Shown here piece after piece: positions 6,755-15,291 of a DNA stretch of 64,000 nt. The first letter of the stretch is position 1; every line of letters begins with the position of its first letter. The notes below the pieces were generated by a model. It worked only from the letters and a program-made list of their open reading frames with translations, was not told the origin of the DNA and did no database searches. This DNA comes from Candidatus Bipolaricaulota bacterium (GTDB lineage: Bacteria; Bipolaricaulota; Bipolaricaulia; Bipolaricaulales; Bipolaricaulaceae). Both the position numbers and the translations under genes were made by a program. The stretch spans positions 1 through 64,000 of the forward strand of contig JACIWK010000007.1 in NCBI GenBank assembly GCA_014360985.1, written 5' to 3'.

Positions 6755-8059
6755 ATGGACGGCCTGTGGCAGGGTCGGGCGCCCCTCGCGGAGCGGTTGC
6801 GGCCGCGCGCGTTCGGGGAAGTGGTCGGTCAGCGGCACCTCCTTGGGGAGAAAGGACCCTTACGGGCGCTCGTCGAGGGGGGCGTGGCTGTCCCGCTCGT
6901 GTTCTGGGGGCCGCCAGGGACGGGGAAGACCACGGTCGGCCGGCTGATCGCCACCCGGTGGGGGGCGCGGTTCGTCCAGCGCTCAGCTGCATTGGCCACC
7001 GTGACGGAGGTCCGCGCAGCTCTCCTTTCCTCCCGCGAGACATGGCGCCGCGCCGGGCAGAGGGACCTCCTGTTCCTGGACGAGGTCCATCGCTGGAACC
7101 GCGCCCAGCAGGACGTGCTGCTCCCGTTCCTCGAGGAGGGGGCCGTTCTGTTCATCGGGGCGACCACCGAGAACCCATCGTTCGCCCTCCGCTCCGCCCT
7201 CCTCTCTCGGGCCCAGCTGTTTGTGTTCGAGCCCCTCTCCGAGGATGACCTGCGCCTCCTCCTCGACCGGGCGGTGGCCGACGAGCGGGGGTACGGAGGT
7301 CGGGTCTCCCTTGACGTGAAGGCAAGCGATTTCCTCATCCGTTACGCCGACGGCGATGCCCGGAGGCTCCTCACCGCCCTCGAGACCGCGGTGGGGGCGT
7401 TGGGAGAGGGGGAACTGCCGCTGGCCCAAGTGGTGGAGGCGGTGGGGAAGAAGGCCCCCCGCTATGATCGGGCCGGCGAGGAGCACTACAACTTGGTTTC
7501 CGCTCTTCACAAGTCGGTCCGCAATTCCGACGTGGACGCGGCCCTCTACTGGCTGGTGCGGATGCTCGAATCCGGGGAGGATCCGCGGTACGTGGCCCGG
7601 CGCCTGGTGCGGATGGCGAGCGAGGACGTGGGCCTTGCGGATCCGAATGCGCTGCCGCTGGCCGTCGCCGCGGCCCAGGCCGTGGAGCAGGTGGGGATGC
7701 CGGAGTGCGAGCTTGCCCTCGCCGAAGCGGCGGCGTACCTCGCCCTGGCCCCGAAGTCGAATGCCCTTTACCTCGCTTGCGGCGAAGCGAAGCGCGATGT
7801 CGCGGAGATGGTCAACGAGCCCGTGCCCTTGCACCTCCGCAACCCGGTCACGGAGATGATGCGGGGCCTCGATTACGGGAAGGGTTACCGGTACGCCCAC
7901 GACGAGCCGGAGAGGGTGGCGCCGATGCCGAGCCTCCCCGAGGGGCTGCGTGGCCGGGAGTACTATCGCCCCGTGGATGCGGGGTGGGAGGGCCGCATCA
8001 AGAAGCGCCTTCAGGCCCTGCGGGCCATCATCCGGGGCGGGAAGCCACCGGCCCCGTAG
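6755..8059 (+). CDS. rarA: Replication-associated recombination ATPase RarA (MgsA)
   Basis: AAA+ ATPase of the RarA/MgsA/WRNIP1 family, acting at stalled replication forks, 434 residues. Visible are the RPRAFGEVVGQRHLL start, Walker A GPPGTGKTT near residue 52, Walker B LLFLDEVHRWN, sensor 1 GATTENPSF and an arginine finger region SRAQLFVFEPL. The C-terminal tetramerisation domain contains RMASEDVGLADPNAL and GLDYGKGYRYAHD. Length is typical. The start is the ATG at 6755, eight bases after TACAAT, with no ribosome site, consistent with leaderless translation. The moaD-like gene follows after 19 bases with its own -10 element. Confidence 0.95.
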   Translation: MDGLWQGRAPLAERLRPRAFGEVVGQRHLLGEKGPLRALVEGGVAVPLVFWGPPGTGKTTVGRLIATRWGARFVQRSAALATVTEVRAALLSSRETWRRAGQRDLLFLDEVHRWNRAQQDVLLPFLEEGAVLFIGATTENPSFALRSALLSRAQLFVFEPLSEDDLRLLLDRAVADERGYGGRVSLDVKASDFLIRYADGDARRLLTALETAVGALGEGELPLAQVVEAVGKKAPRYDRAGEEHYNLVSALHKSVRNSDVDAALYWLVRMLESGEDPRYVARRLVRMASEDVGLADPNALPLAVAAAQAVEQVGMPECELALAEAAAYLALAPKSNALYLACGEAKRDVAEMVNEPVPLHLRNPVTEMMRGLDYGKGYRYAHDEPERVAPMPSLPEGLRGREYYRPVDAGWEGRIKKRLQALRAIIRGGKPPAP

Positions 8060-8066
8060 GTTCGTC

Positions 8067-8072
8067 TATACT
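8067..8072 (+). promoter_or_regulatory. -10 element of the MoaD-like gene
   Basis: TATACT lies six bases before the GTG start at 8079, with no Shine-Dalgarno between. The predicted transcript start coincides with the start codon. Confidence 0.55.
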
Positions 8073-8078
8073 TGGGGC

Positions 8079-8357
8079 GTGAAGGTCACCGTCAAGCTGT
8101 TCGGTGAGTTCCGCGCTGCCCTGGGCGTGGAGGGCTTGGAATTGGACCTCCCGACGGGGGTGACGTGCCGCGACGCGCTGGCCCGGTTGGCCGACGACCA
8201 CCCGCCGCTGCGGGATCTCCTGTTCGCTGACGGGGAAATCCGCGACCACCTCCACGTGTTCGTGAACGGCCGGAACGTGCTCCACGGGCAGGGGCTGGCG
8301 ATGCCTCTCTCCCCGGGCGACACCCTGACCTTCTTTCCGCCGATCAGCGGGGGGTGA
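8079..8357 (+). CDS. MoaD/ThiS family sulfur-carrier protein
   Basis: A 92-residue ubiquitin-like protein. It begins VKVTVKLFGEFRAALG and ends FPPISGG, with the terminal Gly-Gly that is adenylated and converted to thiocarboxylate in molybdopterin or tungstopterin synthesis. The GTG at 8079 is chosen because it begins the beta-grasp fold and sits six bases after a TATACT -10 box. Longer in-frame readings run into rarA. The AOR gene at the window start is a plausible cofactor client. No MoaE or MoaA is nearby. ThiS or an AOR-specific variant cannot be excluded. Confidence 0.85.
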   Translation: MKVTVKLFGEFRAALGVEGLELDLPTGVTCRDALARLADDHPPLRDLLFADGEIRDHLHVFVNGRNVLHGQGLAMPLSPGDTLTFFPPISGG

Positions 8358-8361
8358 CCTG

Positions 8362-8390
8362 TTGCGCCACTGGGCCAGGATCGCTATGCT
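8362..8390 (+). promoter_or_regulatory. Promoter of the ABC ATPase gene
   Basis: TTGCGC at 8362-8367, a 17-base spacer, then TATGCT at 8385-8390. The expected start near 8397 leaves a leader of about 36 bases with the ribosome site GAGGAGG before the ATG at 8433. Confidence 0.7.
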
Positions 8391-8432
8391 CAGCGCGCTT
8401 CTCGCGGGAATACCCACACGAGGAGGCTAGGG

Positions 8433-9536
8433 ATGGCAGAAGTCAAGCTGAACGAGGTCACGAAGAAGTTCGGGGCCCTCACGGCGGTGGACCGGGTCAC
8501 GCTGGGGGTCGGGGATGGAGAGTTCGTGGTCCTCGTCGGCCCTTCCGGCTGCGGGAAGACCACGACCTTGCGCATGGTGGCGGGCCTCGAGGATGCCACG
8601 GCGGGGGACATCTACATCGGCGAGCGGCGCGTGAACGATGTTCCCCCCAAGGACCGCGACATCGCGATGGTGTTCCAGAACTACGCCCTCTACCCCCATA
8701 TGGACGTGTACAACAACATGGCGTTCGGGCTCAAGCTGCGCAAGGTCCCCAAGAGGGAGATCGAACGGCGGGTTCACGCCGCAGCGGAGCTCCTGGGGAT
8801 CAAGGAGAAGCTCAAGGCCAAGCCGCGGGAGCTGTCGGGAGGGCAGCGGCAGCGGGTCGCCCTCGGGCGGGCCATCGTCCGCGACCCGAAGGTGTTCCTG
8901 TTCGATGAGCCGCTGTCCAACCTCGATGCCAAGCTCCGCGTGCGGATGCGGGCCGAACTGGCGGAGCTCCACCTGCGGCTGAAGACGACCACCGTGTACG
9001 TAACCCACGACCAGGTCGAGGCAATGACCTTGGGGCAGCGGGTGGCGGTGATGAAGGACGGCGTGGTGATGCAGTACGACGACCCGCAGACGATCTACGA
9101 TCGCCCGACGAACATGTTCGTCGCTGGGTTCATTGGCTCCCCGGCGATGAACTTCCTCGACGCGCGGCTGGTCAGCGAGGATGGGAAGATCTACGTTCAG
9201 GGGAAAGGGTTCAAGCTCCTCGTTTCTCCCGACCGGGCCACGGATGGGGTGCGGGGATACGTGGGCAAAGAGGTCGTGTTCGGGCTGAGGCCGGAGGACA
9301 TCCGCACCCCGGAGATGGTGCACGGGGGGACGGAGGGGCGGACGTTCACGGGGAAGGTGCGGGTGCGCGAGCCGCTCGGTGACGAGCAGATCATCTACGC
9401 CGACTGCGCCGGGGACGAGATCGTGGCCAAGCTTGACCCTCGGTTGGGGATCCAGCCCGGCCAGGAGATCACGTTCGTGGCGATGATGGAACGGCTGCAC
9501 ATCTTCGACAAGGAGACCGAGCAGGCCATCGTATAG
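8433..9536 (+). CDS. ABC transporter ATP-binding protein, MsmK/UgpC (CUT1 sugar) type
   Basis: A 367-residue ATPase. Walker A GPSGCGKTT, Q-loop VFQNYALYPHMDVYNNMAFGLK, signature LSGGQRQRVALGRAIVRDP, Walker B VFLFDEPLSNLDAKLR and H-loop VYVTHDQVEAM are all present. About 120 C-terminal residues form the regulatory OB/MOP-like domain typical of sugar importers (FGLRPEDI). Start at ATG 8433 after GAGGAGG. No permease or binding protein is adjacent, so it may be a shared ATPase that serves several permeases encoded elsewhere. It has its own promoter. The aminotransferase gene converges from the right. Confidence 0.93.
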   Translation: MAEVKLNEVTKKFGALTAVDRVTLGVGDGEFVVLVGPSGCGKTTTLRMVAGLEDATAGDIYIGERRVNDVPPKDRDIAMVFQNYALYPHMDVYNNMAFGLKLRKVPKREIERRVHAAAELLGIKEKLKAKPRELSGGQRQRVALGRAIVRDPKVFLFDEPLSNLDAKLRVRMRAELAELHLRLKTTTVYVTHDQVEAMTLGQRVAVMKDGVVMQYDDPQTIYDRPTNMFVAGFIGSPAMNFLDARLVSEDGKIYVQGKGFKLLVSPDRATDGVRGYVGKEVVFGLRPEDIRTPEMVHGGTEGRTFTGKVRVREPLGDEQIIYADCAGDEIVAKLDPRLGIQPGQEITFVAMMERLHIFDKETEQAIV

Positions 9537-9580
9537 AATGGCCTGCGGTACCGGGCACCCGCAGCGAGGGCCGGTTCGAG

Positions 9581-10804
9581 CTATGCCCGTTGCGGCGAGC
9601 GCAGGCTGGCTAGCTCCTCCGCGACCACCAGTCCCAGGCGGTGGATCCCTTCCTCGATCTGGTCCACGGTAGCGCTCGAGAACGACAGCCGCATCGTGTT
9701 GTGGCCCCGCCCGTTCACGAAGAACGGCGCCCCGATCACGTACGCCACCTTGTGTTCGATCGCTCGCGGAAGCATTTGTTCCGTGTCCAAGTGCTCCGGG
9801 AACCGCACCCAGAGGAACAGCCCTCCTTCGGGCTTCGTCCAGGAGATCCCCTCCTTGGGCATGTGCCGGTCGAGCGCATCGAGCATCGCGTCGCGCTTGG
9901 CTCGGTAGTGGTTGCAGATCATGCGGATGTGGCCTGGGACGTCGTACTCCTGGAAGAAGCGGACGGCGAGGCGCTGGGTGAGGGAGGAGGTGCACAGGTC
10001 GGTGGCTTGCTTGAGGGTGACGATCTTCTCCACGATCTCCTTGGGGCCGGCGAGGGCCCCCAGCCGGAGGCCCGCGGCGAGGGTCTTGGAGAGGGTGAAC
10101 AGGACGACCACCCGCCCTTCCGTGTCCAGCGATGCCACCGCGGGCACGGACCTCCCCACGAAACGGAGCTTCCGGTAGGGCATGTCCTCCACCACCACGA
10201 GGTCCTCCCGGCTCGCGATCTCCAGCAGCCCGCGCCGTTTGTCCTCCGACCAGGTGATCCCGGAGGGGTTCTGGAAATCAGGGACCACATAGATGAACTT
10301 CGGGGTGTGTCCTTCGCGGCGGGTGGTGGCGATGGCGGCGGAGAGGGCGTCGAGGTCCATTCCATCGTCCTCGAGAGGCACGCCCACGAGCTTGGCCTGC
10401 ATCGCCTGGAACGCCTGGATCGCTCCGATGTAGGTGGGAAGGCCCACCAACACCGCGTCACCAGGGTCGAGGAACGCCTTGGCGATGAGGTCCAGGCCCT
10501 GTTGGGAAGCGCTGGTGACGACGATCTGATCGGGAGGGAAATTCATCCCATCCTCGGCAAACCAACGGGAAAGGGGCTCCCGAAGGGGGAGCTTGCCCTC
10601 GGTGGTCGTGTACTGGAGGGTCTTCCCAGGGTTGTTCAGGATCTCGTCGGCGGCCACCTTGGCGAGGAACTCCCGCGGGAAGGTCGCGGGATCGGGGAGC
10701 CCCCCCGCAAACGAGATGATGTGCGGCTGCTCGGTGAGCTTGAGGAGCTCCCGGATCACCGATCGGCGCGCTGCCTTCGTACGCTCCGCGAACTTCGGGT
10801 TCAT
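9581..10804 (-). CDS. PLP-dependent aminotransferase, 2-aminoadipate/LysN-like (class I/II)
   Basis: About 407 residues from ATG 10804, preceded by AAGGAGGGACGGC. Fold type I aminotransferase with the substrate-loop motif ISFAGGLPDPATFP, Y/N region VVPDFQNPSGITWS, and the PLP lysine in LFTLSKTLAAGLRLG. C-terminal RLSFSSATVDQIEEGI is typical of the LysN/2-aminoadipate and MocR-derived subgroup, which accepts 2-aminoadipate, aromatic or branched amino acids with 2-oxoglutarate. Substrate cannot be fixed from sequence. It is the last gene of a leftward operon rnpA-greA-lysS-PAP2, 16 bases after the PAP2 stop. Confidence 0.88.
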   Translation of the reverse strand: MNPKFAERTKAARRSVIRELLKLTEQPHIISFAGGLPDPATFPREFLAKVAADEILNNPGKTLQYTTTEGKLPLREPLSRWFAEDGMNFPPDQIVVTSASQQGLDLIAKAFLDPGDAVLVGLPTYIGAIQAFQAMQAKLVGVPLEDDGMDLDALSAAIATTRREGHTPKFIYVVPDFQNPSGITWSEDKRRGLLEIASREDLVVVEDMPYRKLRFVGRSVPAVASLDTEGRVVVLFTLSKTLAAGLRLGALAGPKEIVEKIVTLKQATDLCTSSLTQRLAVRFFQEYDVPGHIRMICNHYRAKRDAMLDALDRHMPKEGISWTKPEGGLFLWVRFPEHLDTEQMLPRAIEHKVAYVIGAPFFVNGRGHNTMRLSFSSATVDQIEEGIHRLGLVVAEELASLRSPQRA

Positions 10805-10820
10805 GCCGTCCCTCCTTGGG

Positions 10821-11411
10821 TCACTGCACCAGCCGAGCGAACAGGGGCAGGAGCCCGTGGGACACCCACGTCCCGAGCACCGCCCCCCCCACGACATCAA
10901 GCGGGAAGTGCTCCCGCAGGTACACCCGCGACAGCCCGATCAGGGTAGCGATGGAGTAGATCACGACCACGTTGGGCCACCACGGGTACAGCTGCAACAC
11001 CAGGTACGCCACCGCGAACGCGGCTGCGGTGTGGTTGGAGGGGAACGAGGCATTGGTGAGGAACTGGTGATGGAACCCGCGGCGGTGGAACTGGGGCCGC
11101 GGACGTCCGGAAAAGGCCTTCATCGCCTGGGAGAGGAACACGGACACGATCACCACCCCCAACCCGATGAGCACGTTCGCGTGGTCCGCCTTCGTCCCGA
11201 ACACGAGGAGGGAGAGGGCGAGCGCTCCCCACAGGTACCCGTACCCGAGGTAGGTCGCCACGACGAGGAGGAGATCGAACCGCTGGAGGAGCCGGGATGA
11301 GCTCACGGCGTCCGTCGCCAGCTCGTCCCACGTCCACACCCGCTCCGCCCATCGATCGAGGGCGCGGCCGATCCGGGACACCGTGTACCGCAGCGCGTGA
11401 GCACGCATCAT
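10821..11411 (-). CDS. PAP2-family membrane phosphatase
   Basis: A 196-residue integral membrane protein with several hydrophobic segments. The three PAP2 motifs are visible: KAFSGRPRP, SFPSNHTA (usual form PSGH) and SRVYLREHFPLDVVGG. These carry the phosphate-binding Lys/Arg, the nucleophilic His and the His-Asp pair of phosphatidic acid or undecaprenyl-pyrophosphate phosphatases. The ATG at 11411 overlaps the lysS stop (ATGA), indicating translational coupling; a second ATG lies one codon on. The exact lipid substrate is unknown. Confidence 0.88.
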   Translation of the reverse strand: MMRAHALRYTVSRIGRALDRWAERVWTWDELATDAVSSSRLLQRFDLLLVVATYLGYGYLWGALALSLLVFGTKADHANVLIGLGVVIVSVFLSQAMKAFSGRPRPQFHRRGFHHQFLTNASFPSNHTAAAFAVAYLVLQLYPWWPNVVVIYSIATLIGLSRVYLREHFPLDVVGGAVLGTWVSHGLLPLFARLVQ

Positions 11412-12877
11412 CGCAGGGGCGGGAACGCTAGCACCTCCCGGATCGAGGGCGCGTCGAGGAGGACCATGACCAGGCGATCGAACCCGAACCCGATCCCCGC
11501 CGCGGGCGGCATCCCCAGTTCGAGATCGCGGAGGAACTCCTCGTCGATCGGCTGCGCCTCCTCGTCCCCCGCCGCGCGGAGCGCCTCCTGGGCCGCGAAC
11601 CGCTCCCGTTGGTCGTCGGGATCGTTGAGCTCGGAGAACGCGTTGGCGACCTCGCGGCCCGTGATGTACAGCTCGAATCGCTCCACGAGGTCGTCCTTCC
11701 CCCGCTTGCGTTTGGCGAGGGGAGAGACATCCAGCGGGAAGTCGAGGACAAAGGTTGGCTCCCACAGCTGATCTTGGACACACGTCTCCAGCAGGTGCTC
11801 GATGACCTTGCCTTTCGGCCCGCGGTGGAGAGGAGGGGGGAGGGGGATCCCGTTCCGCTCGATCTCCGTCACGAGATCGGGGAGGGGCTTCTCCACGTCG
11901 CACCCGCTCGCGCTGGCGACGAGCTCGAGGAGGGATGCCCGCCGCCACGGCGGGGTGAGGTCGAGCTCCCGTCCGCCGTGGGAGATACGGGTCGTCCCTG
12001 CGACGGCCATCGCGCACGCGACCACGAGCTCCTCCGCCAGCTCCATCGCCTGCTCGTAATCGGCGTACGCTTCATAGGCCTCGAGCGCGGTGAACTCCGG
12101 GTTGTGCATCGAGGAGATGCCCTCGTTGCGGAAGTTCCGTCCGATCTCGTACACCTTCTCCAATCCGCCCACGAGGAGCCGCTTCAGGTAGAGCTCCGGC
12201 GCGACGCGCAGGTACAGGTCGCGGTCGAGGACGTTGTGGTGGGTTACGAACGGGCGGGCGGTTGCCCCGCCGGGGAGGGGCTGCAAAAGTGGCGTCTCCA
12301 CCTCGATGAATCCGTGGGCGTCGAGGTAGGACCGGCACGCGCGGAGGATCTGGGCCCGGCCGATGATGAGGCGGCGGGCGTCCTCGTTGGCGATGAAGTC
12401 GAGCGCGCGTTGCCGGTACCGCGTCTCGACGTCGCGGAGGCCGTGCCATTTCTCCGGCAGCGGCCGCAGCGACTTGGCGAGAAGGGTGAACGCCTGCACG
12501 TCCACCGTGAGCTCCCCCGTCTTCGTCGCGAACGGCTCCCCTTCTACGCCGATGATGTCCCCCAGGTCGAGGTCCCCCACGAAGCGCTCGTAGCCCTCCG
12601 CCCCGAGCCCGTTCGTTGACGCGTAGAGCTGGACCTTGCCGGAGCGATCGAGGAGGTCGGCGAACGACGCCCTCCCCATTCGGCGGAGGGCGACAAGCCG
12701 CCCCGCGAGGCGGACCTGGGCCCCGCTGCGCCCGCTGGGAGCCAGGTCGCCGAACGCGTCCCGCACCTGCCGCACGGTGTGGGTGCGGGGGTAGCGGTAC
12801 GGGTACGGGTCGATCCCTTGGGCCCGCAGGCGGGCCAGCTTCCCCCGGCGCGCGGCGAGGATGTCAGCCTCCGCCAC
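11408..12877 (-). CDS. lysS: Lysyl-tRNA synthetase, class II
   Basis: Class II LysRS, 489 residues from GTG 12877 (AAGAGGGG upstream). It has an N-terminal OB-fold anticodon-binding domain (VRLAGRLVALRRMGRASFADL), motif 2 region RNFRNEGISSMHNPEFTALE and motif 3 GIGFGFDRLVMVL. Length is normal. The gene lies between greA and the PAP2 gene in a leftward operon; two tRNA-Lys genes lie at 6362-6622. The stop codon overlaps the next start. Confidence 0.96.
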   Translation of the reverse strand: MAEADILAARRGKLARLRAQGIDPYPYRYPRTHTVRQVRDAFGDLAPSGRSGAQVRLAGRLVALRRMGRASFADLLDRSGKVQLYASTNGLGAEGYERFVGDLDLGDIIGVEGEPFATKTGELTVDVQAFTLLAKSLRPLPEKWHGLRDVETRYRQRALDFIANEDARRLIIGRAQILRACRSYLDAHGFIEVETPLLQPLPGGATARPFVTHHNVLDRDLYLRVAPELYLKRLLVGGLEKVYEIGRNFRNEGISSMHNPEFTALEAYEAYADYEQAMELAEELVVACAMAVAGTTRISHGGRELDLTPPWRRASLLELVASASGCDVEKPLPDLVTEIERNGIPLPPPLHRGPKGKVIEHLLETCVQDQLWEPTFVLDFPLDVSPLAKRKRGKDDLVERFELYITGREVANAFSELNDPDDQRERFAAQEALRAAGDEEAQPIDEEFLRDLELGMPPAAGIGFGFDRLVMVLLDAPSIREVLAFPPLR

Positions 12878-12930
12878 AGAACCCCTCTTCGCTTGAGCTC
12901 ATCGTCGGCCCATCTCGCGCCCGGCCACGA

Positions 12931-13413
12931 TCAACGGTGCTCGATCCCGAGGATCTTGTACCGCACCTTCTTCCCGTGCACCTGGACCGTGATCGCCTTC
13001 CCCTTCGTGTACGCCTGGAGGGCCTGTCCGACCGGGGAGTCGACCCCGATCCTGTTGTGGAGGAGGTCCACCTCCGCGGGCGGGACGAGGGTATAGGTCA
13101 TGACCTCGCCGGTCTCCACGTCCTCCAGCATGGCTTGGGTGCCGATCCCCACTTGGTCGGGACGGAAGTCCTCCTCCGTCATGATGCGGGCCGTCTCCAA
13201 CAGCTCGCGCAGGGCGCGGGCCTCGGCCTCGATCATGTCCTGTTCCTGCTTGAGGTACAGGTATTCCCGGTTCTCGCGCACGTCACCCCCCCCGTGATCC
13301 TTCGCCTCCTTGAGGCGCTGCGGGATTTCCTGGTACAGGCGGTGCTCGATCCTCTCCAGCTCAGCTTTCTTTCGCTCGTACCCCTCTTTGGTGAGGAGCG
13401 TCTCCTTGGCCAT
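12931..13413 (-). CDS. greA: Transcript cleavage factor GreA
   Basis: GreA, 160 residues, binds the RNA polymerase secondary channel and rescues backtracked complexes. The N-terminal coiled-coil (LTKEGYERKKAELERIEHRL) ends in the acidic tip GGGDVRENREY. The C-terminal FKBP-like domain includes SPVGQALQAYTKGKAITVQ. Start at ATG 13413 with GGAGGTGAGCC upstream. It overlaps the end of rnpA by 53 bases in another frame, an unusually long overlap. Confidence 0.95.
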   Translation of the reverse strand: MAKETLLTKEGYERKKAELERIEHRLYQEIPQRLKEAKDHGGGDVRENREYLYLKQEQDMIEAEARALRELLETARIMTEEDFRPDQVGIGTQAMLEDVETGEVMTYTLVPPAEVDLLHNRIGVDSPVGQALQAYTKGKAITVQVHGKKVRYKILGIEHR

Positions 13414-13747
13414 GGCTCACCTCCTGGAATTCCTCGATGAACCTCTCTTTCAGCTCCCCCGGGCGCAGGCGGGTCGCTGCGGGGCGGGGGACGATCACCG
13501 CATCCAGGTGGGCGAACAGCTCCTTGTGCGAGCGGAACCCCTCCCGCACCGCTCGTTTCACACGGTTCCGCGCCACCGCTCCCCCCAACCGTCGGCCCGC
13601 CACGACGAGGAAGCGGGGGGTAGGGTCGTCTTTGCGCAGGATGCGGAACGAGAACAGCGGAGCTTCCAAGCGTTGGCCGAGCTGAAACACCCGAGCGATC
13701 TCCCGCCGGCGGCGGAGGCGGTGTTCGCGCCCAAGGGTTGGGCTCAT
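13361..13747 (-). CDS. rnpA: Ribonuclease P protein component
   Basis: Protein subunit of RNase P, about 128 residues from ATG 13747. It has the family core LGREHRLRRRREIARVFQ and GRRLGGAVARNRVKRAVREGFR, which binds the RNA subunit and the tRNA leader. The C-terminus is a little long and runs 53 bases into greA. The usual partner rpmH is not upstream; instead pyk diverges. The start has no Shine-Dalgarno but lies 10 bases after a -10 box. A perfect palindrome overlaps the start codon. Confidence 0.93.
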   Translation of the reverse strand: MSPTLGREHRLRRRREIARVFQLGQRLEAPLFSFRILRKDDPTPRFLVVAGRRLGGAVARNRVKRAVREGFRSHKELFAHLDAVIVPRPAATRLRPGELKERFIEEFQEVSHGQGDAPHQRGVRAKES

Positions 13748-13786
13748 GTTCACTGTGAACATAACCGTTCTTGGGACCGCGATCAA
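13746..13786 (-). promoter_or_regulatory. rnpA promoter with overlapping perfect palindrome
   Basis: On the minus strand TTGATC (13786-13781), a 17-base spacer and TATGTT (13763-13758) form a good sigma-70-type promoter. A perfect inverted repeat, ATGTTCAC-T-GTGAACAT (13746-13762), covers the -10 element, the predicted start site and the first bases of the rnpA start codon. This is the geometry of a repressor operator. The predicted mRNA has at most about four bases before the ATG. Confidence 0.7.
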
Positions 13787-13810
13787 CTGGCTCCCGGGTC
13801 CAAGGGGAGC

Positions 13811-13816
13811 TAAGCT
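13811..13816 (+). promoter_or_regulatory. -10 element of pyk
   Basis: TAAGCT lies eight bases before the pyk ATG, without a Shine-Dalgarno. The -35 region is poor. Confidence 0.4.
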
Positions 13817-13824
13817 GACCTGGC

Positions 13825-15204
13825 ATGAAGCGGACGAAGATCGTGGCCACCCTCGGGCCGAGCTCGGGGAGCGAGGAAACCCTGGTTGGGATGATCACGG
13901 CAGGGGTGGATGTCGTTCGCGTCAACACCTCCTATGGCGACCACGACGATCACGCCCGCCTCGCCCGCCTTGCCCGCGCCGCAGCGGCGTCCACCGGACG
14001 CCCGCTGACCCTCCTCCTCGACACGCGCGGGCCCAAGGTCCGGGTGGGACCGCTTCCTGAGCCGCTCCCCCTCTCGGCGGGGGAGGAAGTGGTCCTCGGC
14101 GAGGGGGGGATCCCCCTCACCGTCCCCGAGGCCGTGGCGGACCTGGCGGAGGGGGTACGGGTCCTCCTCGCCGACGGGGAGCTTGAGCTCGTCGTGCTTG
14201 GCCGAGACGGGGGTGGCGTGCGGTGCCGGGTCATCCGGGGGGGGGACCTCCACGGGGGGAAGGGGGTGAACATCCCCGACGTCGCCCTCTCCCTCCCCTC
14301 CCTCACCCCGTTCGATCGGGAGTCCCTCGTCCTGGCGCGGGAGATGGGGTTCGACTGCGTGGCGCTGTCGTTCGTGCACCGCCCTGAGGACGTGGCCGAG
14401 GCGCGGGGATTGGTCGGGAAGGGACTGTGGATCGTGGCCAAGGTCGAGCTCGCCGCGGCGGTGCGGCGGATGGAGGAGATCGTCGCTGTCGCCGACGGGG
14501 CGATGGTCGCTCGGGGAGACCTGGGGGTGGAGATCGACCTCTACCAGGTCCCGCTGGTCCAGAGGCGCCTCGTGGACCTGTGCAATGCCCAGGCCAAGCC
14601 CGCGATCGTGGCGACCCAGATGCTGCGCTCGATGGTGGACTCCCCGGTCCCGACCCGGGCCGAGGTCGCTGACGTGGCGAATGCCGTGTGGGACGGTGCC
14701 GACGCGGTGATGCTCTCCGAGGAGACGGCGGTCGGGAGGCACCCCGTGGAAGCTGTGCGGGCGATGGCCGCGGCGGCGCGGGCCGCGGAGGAAGGGGACG
14801 TCGCAATCCGCGTCCCGGGGCTGGGGCGCGGGCTGGTGGGGGAGGTCTCCGCGGCGATCGCTCACGCCGCGCACTGCGTCGCGTCCGAGGTCGGGGCGCG
14901 GGCGATCGTATGTGCCACCTCCTCCGGGTGGACGGCCCGCCTTGTGGCGGCCCATCGCCCGGGCGTGCCGATCGTGGCGACCACGCCCCACGAGGACGTG
15001 GCGCGGCGGCTGGGGCTCGTGTGGGGCGTGCTTGCCCAGGTGATCCCGTCGGCGCAGGATGTGGAGGAGTTGGTCCAAACATCCCTCGCCACGGCCCGGG
15101 ACGCGGGGCTGATCGCCTCGGGCGACCGGGCCGTGTTCACCGCCGGCCTCCCGTTCCACGAACCGGGGACGACGAATCTCATCCGGGTCCTCACGGTTCC
15201 GTGA
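13825..15204 (+). CDS. pyk: Pyruvate kinase
   Basis: Glycolytic enzyme converting phosphoenolpyruvate and ADP to pyruvate and ATP, 459 residues. Motifs: TKIVATLGPSS at the N-terminus, DTRGPKVRVG, the catalytic strand GLWIVAKVE with the key Lys, MVARGDLGVE and ATQMLRSMVDSPVPTRAEVADVANAVWDG split across the barrel. The usual NxSHG is NTSYG here. The C-terminal domain is short and lacks an extra PEP-utiliser domain. The ATG at 13825 lies eight bases after TAAGCT. The gene diverges from rnpA and converges with xseBA. Confidence 0.94.
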   Translation: MKRTKIVATLGPSSGSEETLVGMITAGVDVVRVNTSYGDHDDHARLARLARAAAASTGRPLTLLLDTRGPKVRVGPLPEPLPLSAGEEVVLGEGGIPLTVPEAVADLAEGVRVLLADGELELVVLGRDGGGVRCRVIRGGDLHGGKGVNIPDVALSLPSLTPFDRESLVLAREMGFDCVALSFVHRPEDVAEARGLVGKGLWIVAKVELAAAVRRMEEIVAVADGAMVARGDLGVEIDLYQVPLVQRRLVDLCNAQAKPAIVATQMLRSMVDSPVPTRAEVADVANAVWDGADAVMLSEETAVGRHPVEAVRAMAAAARAAEEGDVAIRVPGLGRGLVGEVSAAIAHAAHCVASEVGARAIVCATSSGWTARLVAAHRPGVPIVATTPHEDVARRLGLVWGVLAQVIPSAQDVEELVQTSLATARDAGLIASGDRAVFTAGLPFHEPGTTNLIRVLTVP

Positions 15205-15290
15205 ACCGCAGCCCGTGACCTGTTGTCCCTCTCCCGGGGTCCGTGGAGGCTCTGCTCGCTCCACGGAGAACGGATCACGGACCGCGGTTC
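15194..15290. terminator. Nested inverted repeats between convergent pyk and xseB
   Basis: Three nested complementary pairs: GAACCGC 15203-15209 with GCGGTTC 15284-15290, CCGTGA 15213-15218 with TCACGG 15275-15280, and TCCGTGGA 15240-15247 with TCCACGGA 15260-15267. A further small hairpin CGGTTC/GAACCG spans the pyk stop. No T-run follows. It is probably a bidirectional transcription end. Confidence 0.6.
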
Positions 15291-15291
15291 T

